In this document: positions 1 through 5,917 of the stretch, one piece after another
Position numbering within the stretch: position 1 is the first letter of the stretch
Layout of the letters: each line of letters begins with the position of its first letter
Assembly (NCBI GenBank): GCA_021157485.1
Contig: JAGGWO010000200.1
Span: 1 to 11,802 of the forward strand
Direction: 5' to 3'
From: Sulfurimonas sp.
GTDB taxonomy: Bacteria; Campylobacterota; Campylobacteria; Campylobacterales; Sulfurimonadaceae
DNA length: 11,802 nt
Program-made: the position numbers and the translations under genes
Notes under the pieces: generated by a model
Told to the model about the DNA's origin: nothing
Database searches by the model: none
What the model saw: the letters and a program-made list of their open reading frames with translations, nothing else

Positions 1-69
1 AAAGAGAAACGAACAGCCCTAATCAGTTCGGCTGTTACTGGGAAAATTGATGTGAGGGAGATAGCATGA
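1..69 (+). CDS. hsdS: Type I restriction enzyme specificity subunit HsdS, C-terminal end only (partial)
   Basis: Frame 1 is open from the first base to a TGA at 67-69 and gives 22 residues ending KRTALISSAVTGKIDVREIA. This is the highly conserved C-terminal tail of HsdS subunits (typically 'ALISxAVTGKIDVR'), which follows the last target-recognition domain and conserved helix. HsdS is the DNA-recognition subunit of the HsdM2S methylase and of the complete HsdR2M2S nuclease. Everything upstream, including both recognition domains, is outside the window, so the target sequence cannot be inferred. The stop codon overlaps the next start codon by ATGA, which suggests translational coupling. The identification rests on a short but characteristic tail and is supported by hsdR downstream on the same strand. 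Confidence 0.85.
   Translation, partial: KEKRTALISSAVTGKIDVREIA
54..60 (+). promoter_or_regulatory. Ribosome binding site of the zinc-ribbon gene, inside hsdS
   Basis: GAGGGAG sits five bases before ATG 66 and within the final codons of hsdS. A strong site here plus the ATGA overlap indicates that the small protein is made efficiently from the hsdS message. Confidence 0.6.
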
Positions 70-464
70 TTTCAATAATAAACAATACAATAAACTTAGT
101 GAATAGACTTCAAGAAGTATCAAAAAATATAAATGAAATTGAATTTAAGAATCTATTAGCTGATATTTCTAATTCACTTGCTGATGCTAAACTTGAAGTT
201 ATTAGTGTTAAAGAAGAGCTAGTTAAAGCAAAAGAACGAAATCAGATATTGGAATCTGAAATTAAGAAATTAACGAGTGGTGTAAATAGCATGTTATTGG
301 TTGGAGATATTTATGTGAAGGATGGCGAAGGTCAATATTGTACAACATGCTGGGACAGTGATGAAAAAGCAATTCGCATTCAAGAAGAAATTCCAGATTT
401 TCAAATAATTACAGGACATAAATATATATGCCCTATTTGCTCTAGCAAATATAAAGGTAAATAA
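66..464 (+). CDS. Small coiled-coil protein with C-terminal zinc ribbon, coupled to hsdS
   Basis: A 132-residue protein not assignable to a named family. Residues about 10-70 are rich in E, K, L, I and N with heptad-like spacing and probably form a coiled coil. The C-terminal third carries two cysteine pairs, C92-x-x-C95 (YCTTCW) and C122-x-x-C125 (ICPICS), about 26 residues apart, the layout of a zinc ribbon. There is no signal peptide or membrane segment, so it should be cytoplasmic. The start is ATG 66, with GAGGGAG at 54-60 five bases upstream; it overlaps the hsdS stop by ATGA. Similar short helical proteins ending in a Cys4 ribbon occur in mobile and defence regions (general knowledge). 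A role as adaptor, regulator or antitoxin for the surrounding restriction/abortive-infection genes is inference from position. The reading frame is very probably a real gene; the function is unknown. Confidence 0.8.
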   Translation: MISIINNTINLVNRLQEVSKNINEIEFKNLLADISNSLADAKLEVISVKEELVKAKERNQILESEIKKLTSGVNSMLLVGDIYVKDGEGQYCTTCWDSDEKAIRIQEEIPDFQIITGHKYICPICSSKYKGK

Positions 465-469
465 AAAAT

Positions 470-607
470 ATGAGACAGTTCTACAACACCTTTCCAATTT
501 GGCAGTCAGTGAATGCTGAATTAAGTTGGACATACTATGTACGACTCATAAGACTAGAAAATAAAGACGCTAGAGAGCTAACAGTAAATAGTAAAGGGGA
601 TATGTGA
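470..607 (+). pseudogene. Remnant of a DUF1016 (YhcG-type) nuclease gene
   Basis: A 45-codon open frame from ATG 470 to TGA 605-607. Residues 1-36 (MRQFYNTFPI, then AELSWTYYVRLIRLENKDARE) match the central stretch of the DUF1016 N-terminal domain, whose familiar pattern is 'MRQFYxxFP...LSWxHYxxLLRxxDxxAR'. The preceding ~90 residues of that domain and the whole C-terminal PD-(D/E)XK nuclease domain are missing. An in-frame TAA at 458-460 blocks extension upstream. After 'DARE' the sequence no longer resembles the family. No strong ribosome binding site precedes ATG 470; AAGG at 454-457 is 12 bases away. DUF1016 genes are frequent passengers of type I restriction loci, which fits hsdS and hsdR on either side. 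It may still be translated: its stop overlaps the abi start (TGATG), so it could act as a coupling leader for the Abi protein. Confidence 0.7.
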
Positions 608-1674
608 TGAGTGAATATACACATAGCATCAGCAGTATTAGAAGCTACATACAAAAAATATATACAGATGGACTTAGCCGAAGTAAGCACCTTTCAGATA
701 GAGAGATAGAAGAGATACTTACAAATATTGGTCTCTTTAAATTTAAAGGCTATGTTAGAGTTTATAAGAATGATATGTGCAGTCACTCTGTAGATGATGT
801 CCTTATTCTATACTTCTTTGACAAGTATCTGACTAGAATGATTATGGATGTAACATCGAGTGTGGAGACAAAGCTTAAAACAACTCTTGTAGAGCTTTGC
901 TACAAACAGATAAAGGTATTACCTAACGGTCATCCTCAGAAAAATAATCCATTTTTTTATCTTATACAGGATAACTACAAGCTTGTTGAGAAAAATGATG
1001 AAGAGGTGGAATTTTCTCTTAATTATGGTTCAGTTCGTACATGGAAAAACTCAGAAGTTGAGACAAATGAACATGAATCATATTTACACTATGGACTTTA
1101 CTACAAAGATACTTATGACTTTGAGACAAACAAGCAACACTTTCTAGCTACTGAAACTTTGATGAAGATACATGCTGGGATTAACTATCCACCTTTTCAC
1201 TACTTCATCGAGAGTGCCACACTTGGTACAGTCATAGAAATTGTTAAGTATCTAAAGATAGGTAACTATGATGTGCTTCAAAAAGTTGCTGCTAAGTTTG
1301 GTGTAGCAAATGCAAATATAGACTTTACTCCCTATCTTGAAAGACTCAAAGAGGTAAGAAATAGAGCTGCGCATAGAGAAAGAATATTTAATCGTAGCTA
1401 TCGAAGTATTAGTAGGGTAAGGCAATTCCACCGAATCAGTCAAGGGCTCAGTGACCATAAATTTATGGATGTTTATATGTTCTTATTCTCTATGCTAGGT
1501 AAGATAGATGGATTTAATAATGCTACAGAGTTTGAGGATGGTGAAATTCTAAGACTGTTTGATGCATTTAAGGAAGATCATTTAATTGAACAAGATTCAA
1601 AATCATTGACAACAAAAATAAGTAATGATGAGTTTGAAAAAGTTAAAGGATTTATTTTAAATAGGATGAGATAA
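607..1674 (+). CDS. Abi_2 (AbiD/AbiF) family abortive-infection protein with HEPN motif
   Basis: A 355-residue cytoplasmic protein of the Abi_2 family, near the usual length. The N-terminal family signature is visible as IGLFKFKGYVRVYK (residues 41-54), comparable to the 'IGYYRLSGY' element of AbiD/AbiF proteins. The catalytic-type HEPN motif R-x4-H appears as R251-N-R-A-A-H256, followed by RERIFN, the typical Abi_2 context. HEPN proteins of this kind are RNA-cutting toxins that stop growth of phage-infected cells; for this protein the activity is inferred from the motif. ATG 607 is chosen over GTG 604 because AGGGGA at 595-600 lies six bases upstream of it, against three for the GTG. The start overlaps the stop of the DUF1016 remnant. 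It sits between hsdS and hsdR, co-directional, so it probably acts as a second line of defence alongside restriction. A 245-base structured spacer follows it and could hold a partner RNA (inference). Confidence 0.85.
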   Translation: MSEYTHSISSIRSYIQKIYTDGLSRSKHLSDREIEEILTNIGLFKFKGYVRVYKNDMCSHSVDDVLILYFFDKYLTRMIMDVTSSVETKLKTTLVELCYKQIKVLPNGHPQKNNPFFYLIQDNYKLVEKNDEEVEFSLNYGSVRTWKNSEVETNEHESYLHYGLYYKDTYDFETNKQHFLATETLMKIHAGINYPPFHYFIESATLGTVIEIVKYLKIGNYDVLQKVAAKFGVANANIDFTPYLERLKEVRNRAAHRERIFNRSYRSISRVRQFHRISQGLSDHKFMDVYMFLFSMLGKIDGFNNATEFEDGEILRLFDAFKEDHLIEQDSKSLTTKISNDEFEKVKGFILNRMR

Positions 1675-1739
1675 AAAAGCCAAACGTAAAAGGGCAGTGC
1701 AATACTTCCCAACAGAGGTTCAGCGTTTGTTAGAGTAGA

Positions 1740-1757
1740 AGTATAACAAAGTATACT
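1740..1757. repeat. Inverted repeat with embedded -10-like hexamer
   Basis: AGTATA (1740-1745) and TATACT (1752-1757) form a 6-base inverted repeat around a 6-base loop. TATACT differs from the sigma-70 -10 consensus by one base, so transcription could start near 1764, just upstream of the larger dyads. Campylobacterota promoters usually lack a clear -35 box, so absence of one is not informative. This is a weak call made by eye in AT-rich DNA. Confidence 0.3.
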
Positions 1758-1758
1758 A

Positions 1759-1783
1759 AAGGTAAGACTTAAAGTAGTACCTT
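1759..1783. repeat. 25-base imperfect palindrome in the abi-hsdR spacer
   Basis: A dyad centred on A1771. The outer arms AAGGTA (1759-1764) and TACCTT (1778-1783) pair perfectly, two positions fail, then ACTT (1767-1770) pairs with AAGT (1772-1775). In all, 10 of 12 symmetric positions pair. As RNA only the outer six pairs are sterically plausible, with a 13-base loop; as DNA the whole unit is a possible protein-binding site. It lies between the Abi gene and hsdR and has no coding explanation. Confidence 0.45.
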
Positions 1784-1825
1784 AGTTATGTAATTGTAAC
1801 AATAGGTTACTAGAAATTTAAAATA

Positions 1826-1840
1826 GGACTCAGTGAGTAC
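1826..1840. repeat. Palindrome A, first of two related dyads upstream of hsdR
   Basis: Centred on G1833, the core ACTCAGTGAGT (1828-1838) is a perfect odd palindrome, and G1826 pairs with C1840 outside one mismatch. The sequence is followed by CGAATT then AATTT. The same arrangement recurs 45 bases downstream as palindrome B (1866-1890). Between the copies, two base pairs have changed on both sides: T1830-A1836 becomes A-T, and G1826-C1840 becomes A-T. This is what is expected if the symmetry or fold, not the exact letters, is conserved. Confidence 0.6.
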
Positions 1841-1861
1841 CGAATTAATTTCGTATGTATT

Positions 1862-1867
1862 TATGAT
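1862..1867 (+). promoter_or_regulatory. Possible -10 box for hsdR (TATGAT)
   Basis: TATGAT differs from TATAAT at one position and sits between palindromes A and B. If used, transcription would start near 1874, placing A at about -41 and B across +1. That is a plausible activator/operator layout, and the hsdR leader would be about 45 bases. No convincing -35 box is seen. The choice of this hexamer over other AT-rich candidates is a guess. Confidence 0.25.
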
Positions 1868-1890
1868 TCAAGACACAGTGTGTCTCGAAT
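1866..1890. repeat. Palindrome B, second dyad upstream of hsdR
   Basis: Centred on G1878, the core AGACACAGTGTGTCT (1871-1885) is perfect. After one mismatch (A1870/C1886), ATTC (1866-1869) pairs with GAAT (1887-1890), giving 11 of 12 symmetric positions. It aligns with palindrome A across about 23 columns with about 17 identities, and both continue with CGAATT(G)AATTT. Its downstream edge is 29 bases before the hsdR start codon. It could be an operator, an RNA hairpin in the hsdR leader, or a copy of a small repetitive palindromic element. Confidence 0.65.
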
Positions 1891-1919
1891 TGAATTTGAT
1901 ATAAAAGGTAGGGGAAAAG

Positions 1920-4900
1920 ATGAGCAAACACAAAGAGAGACAGTTCCAGATAGAGATAGTGCAACACCTAACATCCAACAACTATGTTGAGGGTGACGCA
2001 AGTGGATACGACAGAGAACTTGCTCTCTACTCTGATGATCTTATTACTTACATAAAATCTACTCAGCCTCAAGCCTATGAAAAGATGCAAAAAAGAGAAG
2101 GTGCTAAGACCGATACCGTACTATGTAAACATGTAGCAAAAGAGATGGATAAACACGGTTCACTACACTGCCTTAGAAAAGAGGTAAAGTATATCGGATC
2201 TAAGTTCAAGCTGTGTCAATTTAAACCAGAATTACATAATCCTGACACTCAAACTAAGTACGATGCCAACATACTTAGAATTGTGCAAGAAGTTACAACG
2301 AAGAGTGGGAACGAAAGAATAGACTTAGTACTATTTCTAAACGGTATCCCTGTTGCTACACTAGAACTAAAAACAGACTTCACTCAAAATGTGCAAGATG
2401 CTATCAAGCAGTATAAATACGATAGACCAGCAAAAGGTGAAGCACTCCTAGAGTTTAAACGAAGAGCCTTAGTTCACTTTGCAGTAAGTACGGATGAAGT
2501 CTATATGACTACCAAGCTTGCAGGTGCTAAAACTTTCTTCCTACCGTTTAACAAGGGTCGTGAAGATGGAAGTGCAGGCAACCCACCTAATCCTAATGGG
2601 TATGCAACTAGCTATCTATGGGAAGAGGTGCTAGAGAGAGAATCCATCTTAAATATTATTGCTAGATATGTTCACTTAGAAGTAAAAGATAAAGAAGATC
2701 ATCAAGGTAAAAAAAGTAAAAGTGAAACTCTTATCTTTCCAAGATACCATCAACTGGATGTGGTGCGAAAGCTGTTAGCAGACACAAAAGCTAAAGGTTC
2801 TGGAAACCACTACCTAATCCAACACAGTGCAGGAAGCGGTAAGTCAAACTCTATCGCATGGCTATCTCATCAACTCTCTTCACTTCATAACGATGCAGAG
2901 GAGTCGGTGTTTGATTCAGTCATTGTTATTACAGATAGAACTGTACTGGATAATCAACTCCAAGAGACAATATCAAGCTTCGAGCATAAAGAGGGTGTGG
3001 TTGTTGGGATTACAAGAGAGGGATCTAATGAATCTAAATCTACACAGCTTGCAGACGCATTAGAGCGTGGAGCAAAAATCATCATCACTACCATACAAAC
3101 ATTTCCATTTGTGCTAGAGGCTATCCAAGAGAGAACAACACTCAAAGATAGAAGCTATGCCATCATCGCTGATGAAGCTCACTCGTCACAGACTGGCTCA
3201 ACTGCTAAACAGCTACGAGAAGTGTTAACAGCAGAGCAGATTGAAGAGGGAGTGGAGCTTAGTGCAGAAGATATTATCACAGCTCAACTAGAATCAAGAA
3301 GTGCGAGTAGTAGCCTAAGCTTCTATGCTTTTACTGCAACTCCAAAGACAAAGACACTAGAGATGTTCGGTGTTCTTCCACACCCAGACGAAGCACCATC
3401 GGAGACAAATAAGCCTCATGCCTTTCATTTATACACAATGAAACAAGCTATCCAAGAGGGATTTATCCTAGATGTTCTTCAGGGATACACCACTTATAAA
3501 CTCTACTACAAACTAGAACATAGCGATATGAACCATGATGAAGAGGTTGAGAGTAAGCGAACTAAAGTGAAGATTGCCAAGTGGTTAAACATCCATCCTC
3601 ATAACATCGCTCAAAAGATAGAGATAATCTGTGAGCATTTCCGTACACATGTAGCTCATCTACTAGATGGACAAGCTAAAGCGATGGTAGTAACATCAAG
3701 TAGAGCAGCTGCGGTTAGATATAAACTTGCATTTGATAAGTACATTAAAGAGAACAAGATTGAAAAGCAGATGCAGGCGATGGTTGCATTCTCAGGAAAA
3801 ATTACTGATGATATAGAGGGTGCAGAGAAAGAGTACACAGAAGCTAATATGAATCCGAACCTTAGAGGTAGAGAGATGCGAAAAGCATTTGATACTAATG
3901 ATTACCAAGTGATGTTAGTTGCTAATAAGTTTCAGACAGGATTCGACCAACCAAAGCTATGTGCGATGTATGTAGATAAGAAGCTAGGGGGTGTGGATTG
4001 TGTGCAGACTCTCTCACGACTAAACAGAACTTATGCAGGTAAAGAACATACATTTATACTAGACTTTTTCAATGAAACCGAAGATATTAAAGAGGCATTT
4101 GAGCCGTACTACAACACAACAGAGTTAGAAGATGTGACAAATCCTAATATTATCTACGATATGCAAACAAAGCTAGAGGCAAGTACCATCTTTACTCCTA
4201 CAGAAGTTGAGAACTATGCTAAAGCTTTCTTTGACCCTAAAGGTACTCAAGCATCTATGAGTTCTGCAATAAAACCAGCAGTTGATAGATACAAGGTGCA
4301 ATATAAACAAGCCCTTGAGTTGATACAGGGGATTAAAGCGAACCTTACTATCGCAAAGAAAGAGAAGGACGAAAAAGCAATTCATAATTACGAGCTAGAC
4401 CTTAAAGAGGCTAACGAAGTAAAGAATGCATTGGATATTTTTAAAAAAGACCTTATCAGCTTTGTACGAATGTATGAGTTCTTATCGCAGATAGTGGACT
4501 ATGCAGATGAAGACCTACTGAAGCTATGGGCATTTGTGAAAGCATTGATTCCCAATCTAAAAACTTACGATGAAAAAGACCCTATAGATATTTCATCTGT
4601 AGAGCTGACACACTACAAGTTACATCAACAAAAGACTAAGAATATTGGTCTTAGTGGTGAAGATAATGAGTTAGGTGGAATTGAAGGTGGTGGAGCTGTA
4701 GCTAAAGACCCAGAAAAAGAGTTACTATCTCAAATCATCGGTCATATGAATGCACTCTTTGAGGGTGAACTTACAGATGATGATATGCTCAACTATGCTC
4801 GTACCATTAAAGATAAAGTGATGGAGAACTCCAAGGTAGTTGAGCAAGTAACTAATAATACAAAAGAACAAGCAATGATGGGTGGATTTGCAGAAGCGAT

Positions 4901-5033
4901 TAACGATGCTGTAATTGAAAGCTTAGATGCACATCAAAACCTTGCAACTCAAGTTCTGAGTGAAGATAGAATACGAAAAGGTCTTGCTAATATTGTTTAT
5001 GATTTGATTGTTAAAGGGCTTAAAGCTAGTTAA
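1920..5033 (+). CDS. hsdR: Type I restriction enzyme motor/nuclease subunit HsdR
   Basis: A 1037-residue protein, full length for the family. It forms the translocating and cutting part of the HsdR2M2S complex: it pulls unmodified DNA using ATP and cleaves it at a distance from the recognition site. The N-terminal PD-(D/E)XK nuclease shows D135 (ERIDLVLFLNG) and E149-x-K151 (ELKTD), followed by a Gln/Tyr-bearing helix at about 159-167. The superfamily 2 helicase core follows: Walker A SAGSGKS 303-309, DEAH 418-421, FTATP 471-475, a motif IV-like VTSSRA at 591-596, motif V around 668-680 (ANKFQTGFDQP), and motif VI QTLSRLNRT 696-704. The remaining C-terminal helices presumably bind the methylase. 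ATG 1920 has AGGGGA at 1910-1915, four bases away. It is separated from the genes upstream by a structured 245-base spacer, so it may be expressed separately, which would let methylation precede restriction. No frameshift or lost catalytic residue was noticed. Confidence 0.95.
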   Translation: MSKHKERQFQIEIVQHLTSNNYVEGDASGYDRELALYSDDLITYIKSTQPQAYEKMQKREGAKTDTVLCKHVAKEMDKHGSLHCLRKEVKYIGSKFKLCQFKPELHNPDTQTKYDANILRIVQEVTTKSGNERIDLVLFLNGIPVATLELKTDFTQNVQDAIKQYKYDRPAKGEALLEFKRRALVHFAVSTDEVYMTTKLAGAKTFFLPFNKGREDGSAGNPPNPNGYATSYLWEEVLERESILNIIARYVHLEVKDKEDHQGKKSKSETLIFPRYHQLDVVRKLLADTKAKGSGNHYLIQHSAGSGKSNSIAWLSHQLSSLHNDAEESVFDSVIVITDRTVLDNQLQETISSFEHKEGVVVGITREGSNESKSTQLADALERGAKIIITTIQTFPFVLEAIQERTTLKDRSYAIIADEAHSSQTGSTAKQLREVLTAEQIEEGVELSAEDIITAQLESRSASSSLSFYAFTATPKTKTLEMFGVLPHPDEAPSETNKPHAFHLYTMKQAIQEGFILDVLQGYTTYKLYYKLEHSDMNHDEEVESKRTKVKIAKWLNIHPHNIAQKIEIICEHFRTHVAHLLDGQAKAMVVTSSRAAAVRYKLAFDKYIKENKIEKQMQAMVAFSGKITDDIEGAEKEYTEANMNPNLRGREMRKAFDTNDYQVMLVANKFQTGFDQPKLCAMYVDKKLGGVDCVQTLSRLNRTYAGKEHTFILDFFNETEDIKEAFEPYYNTTELEDVTNPNIIYDMQTKLEASTIFTPTEVENYAKAFFDPKGTQASMSSAIKPAVDRYKVQYKQALELIQGIKANLTIAKKEKDEKAIHNYELDLKEANEVKNALDIFKKDLISFVRMYEFLSQIVDYADEDLLKLWAFVKALIPNLKTYDEKDPIDISSVELTHYKLHQQKTKNIGLSGEDNELGGIEGGGAVAKDPEKELLSQIIGHMNALFEGELTDDDMLNYARTIKDKVMENSKVVEQVTNNTKEQAMMGGFAEAINDAVIESLDAHQNLATQVLSEDRIRKGLANIVYDLIVKGLKAS

Positions 5034-5263
5034 TAACTCTTCATAATAGTTATATCTGATTTGTTAGGGTAGATATAGGGTACACTATTGAAAAAATATT
5101 TATTCTTAAAAGTACTACATGTCCCTTATTGTAGTTGTTTAAAGTAGTATAGACTTTTGAAATTACACGGCGGGACACCGTGCTTTTAGAATTATAGAAT
5201 AAACCTTAAAGTCTGCATTAAGTCACATCTTCTGGGTTCATAAAAGTTTTGATAAATCTGTTT
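5034..5263. other. Gene-free spacer between hsdR and the lipoprotein gene
   Basis: These 230 bases hold no convincing gene on either strand. They contain an inverted repeat, ACTACA (5114-5119) with TGTAGT (5130-5135); an 11-base string TTAAAGTAGTA (5139-5149) also present upstream of hsdR (1769-1779); and a GC-rich hairpin at 5166-5182. On the minus strand, AAAGTTTT (5243-5250) and AAAACTTT (5271-5278) can pair around the lipoprotein stop codon, a weak terminator candidate. The spacer separates the defence locus from housekeeping genes, so the island boundary probably falls here. Confidence 0.5.
5166..5187 (+). terminator. Possible Rho-independent terminator of hsdR
   Basis: CACGG (5166-5170) pairs with CCGTG (5178-5182) around a 7-base loop; a C and then four T follow. 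The five G/C-rich pairs stand out in AT-rich surroundings, but the stem is short and the T tract is weak. The right half (5174-5193) also resembles palindrome B upstream of hsdR, so it may instead be a copy of the same repetitive element. Confidence 0.35.
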
Positions 5264-5809
5264 TTAGTTTAAAACTTTGTTTATCATTGGAGCGATAAAT
5301 GACATTGGAGAGTCATCTTCAAGAGTCTTTCTCAACTCTTCTTGTGTTGTAATAGTTTTGATATCACTTATCTCTTTATTTAAAACATAAACAATTACAA
5401 TTTTGTCAACGTCCATATCTTTTCTGTATGGGGCAGCAAGAGTTTTGTCATCTAAAAGAAGTACTGTATGTTTGAAATCTTTAAGTCCTGGCATGATGAA
5501 TATACTTCTAATGAGTGAAGGTGCAGCACTAACGTCAGCGATAAACTGTGCATTATGATCTTTTAAATATGTGGGTGCTTTTGTATTAAAAAAGTTATTA
5601 CAGATATGTGCACTATCTTTTGAAAAAGCAAAAACTAATTTGTATGTATTTGGGTTTAAAGTGTGAGCTTTTTTAAATTGATCATTTAGTTTTAAGTCAC
5701 TCACACTTTGCCCAACAACTAATTTTGGTGTAACATTTTCTTCAACAGCACTTGAACTACACCCTATAAATAAAAAAGTAGCTAAAAGACCTAATAATAT
5801 TTTTGTCAT
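5264..5809 (-). CDS. Lipoprotein with thioredoxin-like fold, no CxxC
   Basis: A 181-residue secreted lipoprotein. A short charged N-terminus, a hydrophobic stretch and the lipobox FIGC give lipidation at C17, followed by SSS. After a short linker, residues 31-60 (VGQSVSDLKLNDQF ... KLVFAF) have the pattern that opens thioredoxin/AhpC-like domains. The usual redox CxxC is absent: the expected position reads KDSAHICNNFF, with C70 the only cysteine of the mature protein. This resembles an uncharacterised group of proteobacterial periplasmic proteins; the function is unknown and any redox role is doubtful. The start is ATG at 5807-5809, with GGAGAG just upstream on the minus strand. It is divergent from ppiC across a 108-base AT-rich region. 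Confidence 0.75.
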   Translation of the reverse strand: MTKILLGLLATFLFIGCSSSAVEENVTPKLVVGQSVSDLKLNDQFKKAHTLNPNTYKLVFAFSKDSAHICNNFFNTKAPTYLKDHNAQFIADVSAAPSLIRSIFIMPGLKDFKHTVLLLDDKTLAAPYRKDMDVDKIVIVYVLNKEISDIKTITTQEELRKTLEDDSPMSFIAPMINKVLN

Positions 5810-5880
5810 ATTCTCTCCAATGAGTTTAATTTATAAAATAATACATAAGTAAAGTTAAGATATAAACTTTAAAGAATTTA

Positions 5881-5896
5881 TTGTAAAATTTTACAA
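5881..5896. promoter_or_regulatory. Perfect 16-base palindrome upstream of ppiC, possible operator/promoter
   Basis: TTGTAAAATTTTACAA is a perfect palindrome in the divergent region between the lipoprotein gene and ppiC, ending 21 bases before the ppiC start. TAAAAT inside it (5884-5889) could be a -10 box, which would place transcription start near 5896 and leave room for the AAGGA ribosome binding site at 5905-5909. Overlap of a dyad with a -10 box is typical of repressor sites, but no known regulator is recognised and AT-rich palindromes arise by chance. Confidence 0.4.
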
Positions 5897-5917
5897 ATTA
5901 TTTTAAGGAAGTGCATA

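Noticed and set aside
12..36. Inverted repeat AACAGCC/GGCTGTT that looks like a terminator or recombination hairpin at the window start
   Set aside because: It lies inside the coding C-terminus of hsdS and no T tract follows, so the coding sequence explains it.
294..533. 79-codon minus-strand open frame over the zinc-ribbon gene
   Set aside because: No ribosome binding site or recognisable motif; it is antisense to a better-supported gene.
1679..1740. Possible integron attC-like site (GCCAAAC ... GTTAGAG)
   Set aside because: The end boxes do not fit the RYYYAAC/GTTRRRY consensus and inner arms do not pair; no integrase is in the window.
1826..1840. C-box of a restriction controller protein
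   Set aside because: The GACT...AGTC layout of C-protein boxes is not matched and no controller-type HTH gene is present in the window.
2954..3145. Minus-strand and alternate-frame open frames inside hsdR (also 2827-3063, 3656-3838, 4173-4385)
   Set aside because: All are contained in the continuous hsdR frame, whose helicase motifs are intact.
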